Assembly: GCA_946478775.1 (NCBI GenBank) | Contig: CAMLDR010000078.1 | Location: forward strand, 1 to 19,080 | Direction of reading: 5' to 3' | Source: an uncultured Flavobacteriales bacterium | Lineage (GTDB): Bacteria > Bacteroidota > Bacteroidia > Flavobacteriales > Crocinitomicaceae | Length of the DNA stretch: 19,080 bases | Shown here: one piece after another, positions 13,807-19,080 of the stretch | How the letters are laid out: every line of letters starts with the position of its first letter | How positions within the stretch are numbered: position 1 is the first letter of the stretch | The notes under the pieces: generated by a model | Seen by the model: only the letters and a program-made list of their open reading frames with translations | What the model was told of the DNA's origin: nothing | Databases searched by the model: none | Position numbers and translations under genes: made by a program

Positions 13807-15621
13807 TTATTTTAACTCAATAATCTGAATGGTCGGATTGGTCAGCTTGAAATGCTTTCTTTCCGGGTTCCAAATATAAATAATCAAACGGGATTCTTCG
13901 TCTAGAAAATGCTTTGCGGCATAAGGATAATGCAATTTAAAGCGCTGTACATTTTCTCCGTAATACCAGCGAAGGTTCTGATATTCGTACCGAAGGTTTA
14001 CATCCAGTGAATCGTTGGTGGAAATCACCGCATTGAAATCGTTCAGTTCTTTATCCGTTTTAAAATCCGCTTTCAGATCAATTTGGATCAGTTTGTTTCG
14101 CCATTCCGGACGGATCGGACCATCGTAGAACAGAATATATTCCTCATCGGATTGACGTGTTTTACCGATGGAATCAAATAAATGGACTTGTTTGAAGGGC
14201 TTTTTTCTTCTGAGGGCAATGTAAGTGCTCGCCGGATCTTTCGCTACTACTTTATAAGCGCTGATATCGTCTTTCGGGAATAACCAGGTAGTTTTCGTCA
14301 GGATCAAATCACTTGAAGGAAGGAAATCTTTTTGGATTGTCCCGATGTGTTTGATTGGATGCTGTTTATTCGTTCGTTCAAAATAGGCATAAGTCAACTG
14401 CTGGATCGGGTAAATACTAACCGTTTCATTGGTTTTGAGGTCTTTCACCGCATTTCTATAGAATGATTCGCTCATGCGGTCATCCGGGGAGAAAACAGAC
14501 GTGTTCAGGTTTAGTTTCACAAGAAAGCTGATCGGGAAAAACAGCAAAACCAGCAGGAAGTATTTCGAAAACCGGTATTGGGCAAAAAGGACGGTTAAGG
14601 CAAGTATGCTTAAAGGAATCAAATACATGGCCGCACGGTCTTCCGGGTAATTTACCTTCATCACTTTTGCCAGGAAAAGGATGGCGAAGATATTTCCCGC
14701 AATCAGCATGCATAACCAGAAGGAAGTGCTTGTCAGGAACTGAAGCCAGGATTCTTTTTTCCATTGCAGGAATAAGATAAGAGTTCCTGTCAAGCCGATC
14801 AGCAGATAGGCAATTCGAAGCCAGTTTGCATCGTAAAATAAAATATATCTCGAAAGCGTTTTCCCTGTTACCCACCAAAGTCCGTCCAGACTTCCGTAAT
14901 AAAGCGCTCCTGCTTCTTTTAGTTCAAAACTGAATTGGATGAGGGGAATCAATGAAAACCCGAAAACAATGAGCAGAAATGCATGGAAAACCACAGCTTT
15001 GACACCCATTTTCTTTGCATAAAGCAGGGTGGCGAAAACAATATAAGAAACGAGGATTAAAGAAGTAATCAGGTAGGTTAGATTGGAAAGCACCGCCAAA
15101 TAAAGGAATCCCAAAAGCAGGACCAAATGTCCGGTATGTTTTTCCTTCAGCCACAAAGACAACTGGAGAAGTGCTGCCATAAAGAAACCGATTGCAAGCC
15201 CATATCCTCTTGTGTAACTGAAATAATCAAAGATCCACGGAATGGTATTCAGGGCCACGAAACAAAATTCTCCCCAAACGCCCAAGTTCAGATTGCGTGT
15301 CAGCTTTCTGCTCGACCAAAAATAAAGACAGAAACAAAAAATTGCAGGAAGCCTGAACAGGAAAAAATGTTCTCCGAACCAGCGATAAGAGAGGTTTCCC
15401 AGCCAGCTGTTGAACAAGTGGTTATTGGCATCCATTAATGAGCGTCCTCCGCGTATTTCTCCTGTTTCAATGTAATGAAAATAGGTGGCTACTTCATCGT
15501 GGATAGGGGAAACGATCCAGGCTCTCAAAATGGCATAGACCAATAAACCCAAAAAGAGGATCCAGGTAATGAGTCGTTCCGAAGTATCGGAATAAATAGT
15601 TTTGGAGTTTTTTGGAATCAA
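13807..15621 (-). CDS. GT-C-type polytopic membrane glycosyltransferase
   Basis: Inner-membrane protein of about 604 aa with nine or ten membrane segments, then a soluble C-terminal region of about 220 residues. Right after the first membrane helix comes [14 protein letters not shown], whose Asp-Glu matches the acidic catalytic motif of GT-C enzymes; [19 protein letters not shown] and FRLPAIFCF, then [13 protein letters not shown] in a later loop, resemble the GT39-like proteins of Bacteroidota. Such enzymes transfer a sugar from a polyprenyl-phosphate donor on the periplasmic face. The frame is open to a TTG at 15684 (625 aa), but a promoter lies inside that extension (15652-15681), so the TTG at 15621 is preferred; no early ATG exists. 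It leads the unit with scoB and the DPM1-like GT2 gene. Confidence 0.82.
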   Translation of the reverse strand: MIPKNSKTIYSDTSERLITWILFLGLLVYAILRAWIVSPIHDEVATYFHYIETGEIRGGRSLMDANNHLFNSWLGNLSYRWFGEHFFLFRLPAIFCFCLYFWSSRKLTRNLNLGVWGEFCFVALNTIPWIFDYFSYTRGYGLAIGFFMAALLQLSLWLKEKHTGHLVLLLGFLYLAVLSNLTYLITSLILVSYIVFATLLYAKKMGVKAVVFHAFLLIVFGFSLIPLIQFSFELKEAGALYYGSLDGLWWVTGKTLSRYILFYDANWLRIAYLLIGLTGTLILFLQWKKESWLQFLTSTSFWLCMLIAGNIFAILFLAKVMKVNYPEDRAAMYLIPLSILALTVLFAQYRFSKYFLLVLLFFPISFLVKLNLNTSVFSPDDRMSESFYRNAVKDLKTNETVSIYPIQQLTYAYFERTNKQHPIKHIGTIQKDFLPSSDLILTKTTWLFPKDDISAYKVVAKDPASTYIALRRKKPFKQVHLFDSIGKTRQSDEEYILFYDGPIRPEWRNKLIQIDLKADFKTDKELNDFNAVISTNDSLDVNLRYEYQNLRWYYGENVQRFKLHYPYAAKHFLDEESRLIIYIWNPERKHFKLTNPTIQIIELK

Positions 15622-15651
15622 ATTGTCGGATTTTATTCGTTTAGATTCATG

Positions 15652-15681
15652 CAAATGTAAAATGATTTCAGTTGTAATCAA
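15652..15681 (-). promoter_or_regulatory. Promoter of the GT-C/scoB/GT2 unit
   Basis: On the minus strand TTG (15681-15679), a 19-nt spacer and TACATTTG (15659-15652) give an exact Bacteroidota promoter. Transcription would begin near 15645, leaving about 24 nt to the TTG at 15621. The overlap with the longest reading frame argues against the upstream start. Confidence 0.75.
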
Positions 15682-15697
15682 CAAATAGCTTCACTAA

Positions 15698-15736
15698 TCC
15701 CGAAACTTCGGGACCAGATCAAAAGCTTTCGCTTTT
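15698..15736. repeat. Two adjacent short hairpins
   Basis: TCCCGAA/TTCGGGA (15698-15704/15707-15713) and AAAAGC/GCTTTT (15721-15726/15731-15736; the minus-strand loop is a GAAA tetraloop) lie back to back between the scoA terminator and the GT-C promoter. The role is unknown; they could be part of a dispersed repeat. Confidence 0.5.
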
Positions 15737-15778
15737 TCTTATTTCACTTTTTGGTTACAGCAAGGATTAAAAAGAAAA

Positions 15779-15797
15779 AGTGGCCAAAGCAGCCACT
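15779..15797 (-). terminator. Intrinsic terminator of scoA
   Basis: On the minus strand AGTGGC-TGCTTTG-GCCACT is followed by TTTTCTTTTT. The stem is 6 bp and G/C-rich, 23 nt after the scoA stop. The T-tract also takes part in a longer inverted repeat, CACTTTTT (15745-15752) with AAAAAGTG (15775-15782). Confidence 0.75.
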
Positions 15798-15820
15798 CTA
15801 TCTCATTGAATATCTAATAT

Positions 15821-16516
15821 TTACTTCGATCGGACAGTGCGTTGCTCGATGCGTTTCTCAAATTTTTCTCCCTGGAAAATGCGCTGAACGAAAATTCCGG
15901 GAGTGTGAATGAAGTTCGGGTCCAGTTCTCCCGCCGGAACCAGTTCTTCTACTTCAGCAACGGTTATCTTTCCGGCCATTGCCATCATCGGGTTGAAATT
16001 GCGTGCTGTGGCTTTGAAAACCAGGTTTCCTTCCGTATCACCTTTCCACGCCTTCACGATTGCAAAATCTGCAGTCAAAGCACTTTCCAGGATGTGCGGT
16101 TTTCCATTGAAAACACGGACTTCTTTTCCTTCGGCAACTTCTGTTCCATACCCCGCTGGTGTAAAGAACATCGGGATTCCGGCTCCACCTGCTCTGCAGC
16201 GTTCAGCCAAAGAACCCTGAGGGATCAAATCCACTTCCAGTTCACCGGACAGCATCTGGCGCTCGAATTCTTCGTTTTCACCTACGTAGGAAGAGATCAT
16301 TTTTTTGACCTGTTTCTTTTGCAACAATAGGCCCAGTCCAAAATCATCCACACCGGCATTATTTGAAATGCAAGTCAATCCTTTTGTACCCATTTTCACC
16401 AATTGTGCAATCGAGTTCTCGGGAATTCCGCATAGTCCGAATCCGCCAACCATCAGGGTCATGTTATCTTCAATGCCTGCCAGGGCTTCTTCCACGTTTT
16501 TTACAACTTTATTCAT
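15821..16516 (-). CDS. scoA: 3-oxoacid CoA-transferase subunit A
   Basis: Alpha subunit (231 aa) of the same family I CoA-transferase as the scoB product. It shows the CoA-binding signature [15 protein letters not shown] (22-36), [13 protein letters not shown] (50-62), [15 protein letters not shown] and [16 protein letters not shown], all typical of the A subunit. Length is normal. The ATG at 16516 lies 9 nt after the stop of the penicillin-binding protein gene, with AGAAG just upstream, so it is translated from that operon. A terminator follows the stop, and the partner subunit B gene is read from a different promoter beyond the GT-C gene. Confidence 0.95.
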   Translation of the reverse strand: MNKVVKNVEEALAGIEDNMTLMVGGFGLCGIPENSIAQLVKMGTKGLTCISNNAGVDDFGLGLLLQKKQVKKMISSYVGENEEFERQMLSGELEVDLIPQGSLAERCRAGGAGIPMFFTPAGYGTEVAEGKEVRVFNGKPHILESALTADFAIVKAWKGDTEGNLVFKATARNFNPMMAMAGKITVAEVEELVPAGELDPNFIHTPGIFVQRIFQGEKFEKRIEQRTVRSK

Positions 16517-16525
16517 GGTCTTCTA

Positions 16526-19057
16526 TCACATTTGTATTTGGTTGATATCAACGGTTGTAGAATCTGAGTCTTCTATTTCAATAATTTCTCCGGTCAGATT
16601 AAAGACCGAATTGTCATAATTCCGCGGAGCTTCAAAATCGGTCGTCGATATGGCTATTTTAGGATCTTTATACACTTTATTCATGTAATAGCCATAAATA
16701 GGAAGAGCAGTTCGTGCTCCCTGGCCCAAATCGGTGCTTCGGAAACGAACTCCACGGTCTTCGGCTCCAACCCATACTCCTGTTGCTAAATCCGGTGTTA
16801 AACCAACGAACCAGCCATCCGAGTTATTTTGAGTAGTTCCTGTTTTTCCTGCAGTCGGGTAAGCAATGCCTCCGTATGCCGAACCACCGCGCAATCTGCT
16901 TCCTGTACCTCCCTGGATCACACCTTTCATCATTTTCAGGATGGTATAAGCCACGTTTTCGTTCATCGCTTCTTTCGAAACGGTTTTTGCACTGTAGATT
17001 ACGTGCCCCGAGCGGTCTTCAATCCGCAAAATACTGGTTGGTTTATTGAAAATTCCTTTGTTAACGAAAGTTGCCTGAGCTCCCACCAATTCGTACAAGG
17101 AAAGGTCCATTGAACCCAAACACATGGCCGGAACAACATCGCGGTCCAGCAAATCGATGTCCATATCACGCATCAGTTTTGCTACGGTTTTAGGTCCTGC
17201 TAAGGCTCCCATTTGTTTCATGACATAAACAGCAATCCGGTTATTGGACATGGCAAGTCCTTTTTGAATAGAAATAGTTCCTCCGGCCTTGCTTCCGTCT
17301 GAATTTCGCGGGCACCATTGTCCGTCCGGATTTCCGTTCGGGTCATAGAGATCCACACAGTAGGAAATATTCGGAATAACCAATCCCGGTTTGATCACAT
17401 TCATGGTAACACCGGCGGCATAAACAAATGGTTTGATCGTGGAACCGACCTGTCGTTTTCCCAGTTTCACGTGATCGTATGCAAAATGATCAATATTTGC
17501 TCCTCCAACCCATGCTTTTACAAAGCCGGTACTTGGTTCGATGGAAATTAATCCGGCTTGCAGGAATGATTTGTAATACCTCATAGAGTCCATCGGGCTC
17601 ATGATCGTATCCCGTTCACCATTCCAGCTGAACACGCGCATTTGAACCGGTTCATTGAAGTTGCGTTTGATCTCTTCTTCCGATAACCCTGCTTCCGAAA
17701 GAACACGGTAACGATCTGAACGGCGCATAGACGAGCGAAGAATGCTGTTTACTTCATCTTCTGACAACGTGTTGGAGAACGGCCAGTTTTTTGCCGACTT
17801 GTTGTTCTTGTCGAACAAAGGCTGCATTTCGTCCTTCAAATGTCTTTCGAGGGCATATTCCGCATGTTCCTGCATATCTGCATTCAAAGTAGTGTAAATA
17901 CGCAGTCCGTCTCTGTAAATATCATACGGAAGGCCGTCCTCACGTTTGTAAACCATGGAACCATCTGCGTTTTTCGTTTGTAACAGTTCCGTTACTTCAT
18001 TGCGCAATGACTCTCTGAAGTAAGGAGCAATTCCTCTTTTATGGTCTACGATCTGATAGTTGGTGATCAAAGGCTTCTTACTCAGTCGGTCGTATTCAGC
18101 CTGGGTCAATTTCTGGCGCAAAGCCTCATTTCCTTCGTCTGAATTTTTTAGCCACTGCATCAATACCTGGTTGCGTCTTGTTAATGCGCGAAGGCTGTCT
18201 GCTGCTCTTGCATCGGCAATTTCTGCCGAAGTAATCGATGACGGTTCAACACCTTTATTTTTTGCCAGTGAAAGTCTGTAATTCTTGATCTTGAAGGTGT
18301 AAGGATTATACAAAGCCGGGTTTTTACACATTCCCACAAGCATGGCTGCTTCTTCTTTGGATAATGATGCCGGTTTTTTGTTGAAATACACTTTCGAAGC
18401 GTTGGAAATTCCAACGGCATTGTAAAGAAAATCGAATTGGTTCAGGTACATCGTGATGATTTCTTCCTTCGTAAAACGAGCTTCCAAACGGGTTGCGATA
18501 ATGTTTTCGCGTGCTTTTTCATTCAAACGATTCCACATCCTTCCAATTCTTCCTGTAGAGCCGGATTCCACATCTTCACCGTTTGCACGCGCCAATTCCT
18601 GGCGTTCACGCAATTGAAGGGTGTATAATTGTTTTGCCAGCTGTTGTGTAATCGTGGAGGCACCTCCGGCACCACCCACATTGACGATCGCACGGCCGAC
18701 TGCTCTGAAATCCACCCCGGAATGATCATGAAAACGCTCATCTTCTGTTGAGATCAATGCATCGGTAACGTTCGGGCTGATTTTGCGGTATTCCACCGAA
18801 GTTCGGTTGATCTTCCAGTAACGGCCCAATTCGGTTTCACCGTCATCTGCAATAATAACAGAAGCCAATAATTCCGGTGGGTTGTCTAACATCGCAACAG
18901 GAGGAAGGTTGTCCTCTGATTGGAACAAAAGCAATGCTCCGATAAAATAAAGCGGGAAAGTGGCAAGTAACCAATAGGCGATTGTTGCTCTTTTATGTTC
19001 TTTCGGTGAAAAAGACGACGTAGCCGGTCCTTTACTTTTTTGTGCCATACGACTCAT
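16526..19057 (-). CDS. mrcA: Class A penicillin-binding protein (PBP1A-like)
   Basis: Bifunctional peptidoglycan synthase of 843 aa. After a short cytoplasmic tail, one membrane anchor (about 27-45) leads to the GT51 transglycosylase domain: STEDERFHDHSGVDF with catalytic Glu105, GGASTITQQLAKQLY (132-145), then RFTKEEIITMYLNQ. The transpeptidase domain has all three penicillin-binding motifs: S539-T-I-K542, S604-N-N and K738-T-G. The C-terminal tail is acidic and Ser/Thr-rich. The symbol is by family only. Two ATGs are possible, at 19057 and three codons later at 19048; the second gives MAQKSKG. The promoter is probably at or beyond the window edge. It is followed after 9 nt by scoA. Confidence 0.97.
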   Translation of the reverse strand: MSRMAQKSKGPATSSFSPKEHKRATIAYWLLATFPLYFIGALLLFQSEDNLPPVAMLDNPPELLASVIIADDGETELGRYWKINRTSVEYRKISPNVTDALISTEDERFHDHSGVDFRAVGRAIVNVGGAGGASTITQQLAKQLYTLQLRERQELARANGEDVESGSTGRIGRMWNRLNEKARENIIATRLEARFTKEEIITMYLNQFDFLYNAVGISNASKVYFNKKPASLSKEEAAMLVGMCKNPALYNPYTFKIKNYRLSLAKNKGVEPSSITSAEIADARAADSLRALTRRNQVLMQWLKNSDEGNEALRQKLTQAEYDRLSKKPLITNYQIVDHKRGIAPYFRESLRNEVTELLQTKNADGSMVYKREDGLPYDIYRDGLRIYTTLNADMQEHAEYALERHLKDEMQPLFDKNNKSAKNWPFSNTLSEDEVNSILRSSMRRSDRYRVLSEAGLSEEEIKRNFNEPVQMRVFSWNGERDTIMSPMDSMRYYKSFLQAGLISIEPSTGFVKAWVGGANIDHFAYDHVKLGKRQVGSTIKPFVYAAGVTMNVIKPGLVIPNISYCVDLYDPNGNPDGQWCPRNSDGSKAGGTISIQKGLAMSNNRIAVYVMKQMGALAGPKTVAKLMRDMDIDLLDRDVVPAMCLGSMDLSLYELVGAQATFVNKGIFNKPTSILRIEDRSGHVIYSAKTVSKEAMNENVAYTILKMMKGVIQGGTGSRLRGGSAYGGIAYPTAGKTGTTQNNSDGWFVGLTPDLATGVWVGAEDRGVRFRSTDLGQGARTALPIYGYYMNKVYKDPKIAISTTDFEAPRNYDNSVFNLTGEIIEIEDSDSTTVDINQIQM

Positions 19058-19080
19058 TTGAATGGTAAAAATAACGAAAT

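Overview
The window looks like chromosomal DNA of a Bacteroidota bacterium, most likely a Flavobacteriales member (Crocinitomicaceae/Fluviicola-like by feel; the family is inference). The evidence is a protein with a type IX secretion (T9SS) C-terminal sorting domain, several small lipoproteins, a lysyl-tRNA synthetase with the C-terminal extension usual in this phylum, and upstream regions carrying the Bacteroidota -7 element TAnnTTTG, sometimes with a TTG/TTTG -33 element about 19 nt away. No tRNA, rRNA, CRISPR array, insertion sequence or phage gene was seen.

Layout. Nearly everything is on the minus strand. Reading right to left: (a) 19057-15821, a class A penicillin-binding protein followed 9 nt later by CoA-transferase subunit A, closed by a hairpin terminator; (b) 15621-12396, a unit with its own promoter holding a GT-C-type membrane glycosyltransferase, CoA-transferase subunit B and a DPM1-like GT2 glycosyltransferase; (c) 10870-12312, the only two plus-strand genes, a small conserved-looking hypothetical protein with its own promoter and terminator and an acyltransferase-3 membrane protein, convergent with (b) across an inverted repeat; (d) 10694-7543, a LysE-type exporter, a secreted protein of about 19 MORN-like repeats, a small lipoprotein and YraN; (e) 7265-5415, an RluB/RsuA-type pseudouridine synthase followed by an outer-membrane beta-barrel-like protein; (f) 5238-3538, lysS with a strong terminator; (g) 3247-68, a di-haem cytochrome-like lipoprotein followed by a T9SS-secreted FG-GAP/ASPIC-UnbV protein.

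How genes may work together. scoA and scoB must form one enzyme but are split by a glycosyltransferase gene, so they are read from different transcription units. The DPM1-like GT2 and the GT-C enzyme in unit (b) could be donor maker and donor user of a polyprenyl-phosphate sugar, with the neighbouring AT3 protein acylating the product. The cytochrome lipoprotein and the secreted calcium-binding-repeat protein form a likely two-gene surface operon.

Most gene content is ordinary. The less explained material is intergenic: a seven-copy array of the 8-mer GTTCAAAT with a degenerate inverse-complement arm beside it (5312-5404), a GC-rich palindromic patch and AATTGA-type repeats (7322-7511), a cluster of stacked hairpins between scoA and the GT-C gene, and a long inverted repeat between the convergent genes. 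No clear new defence or mobile system was found.
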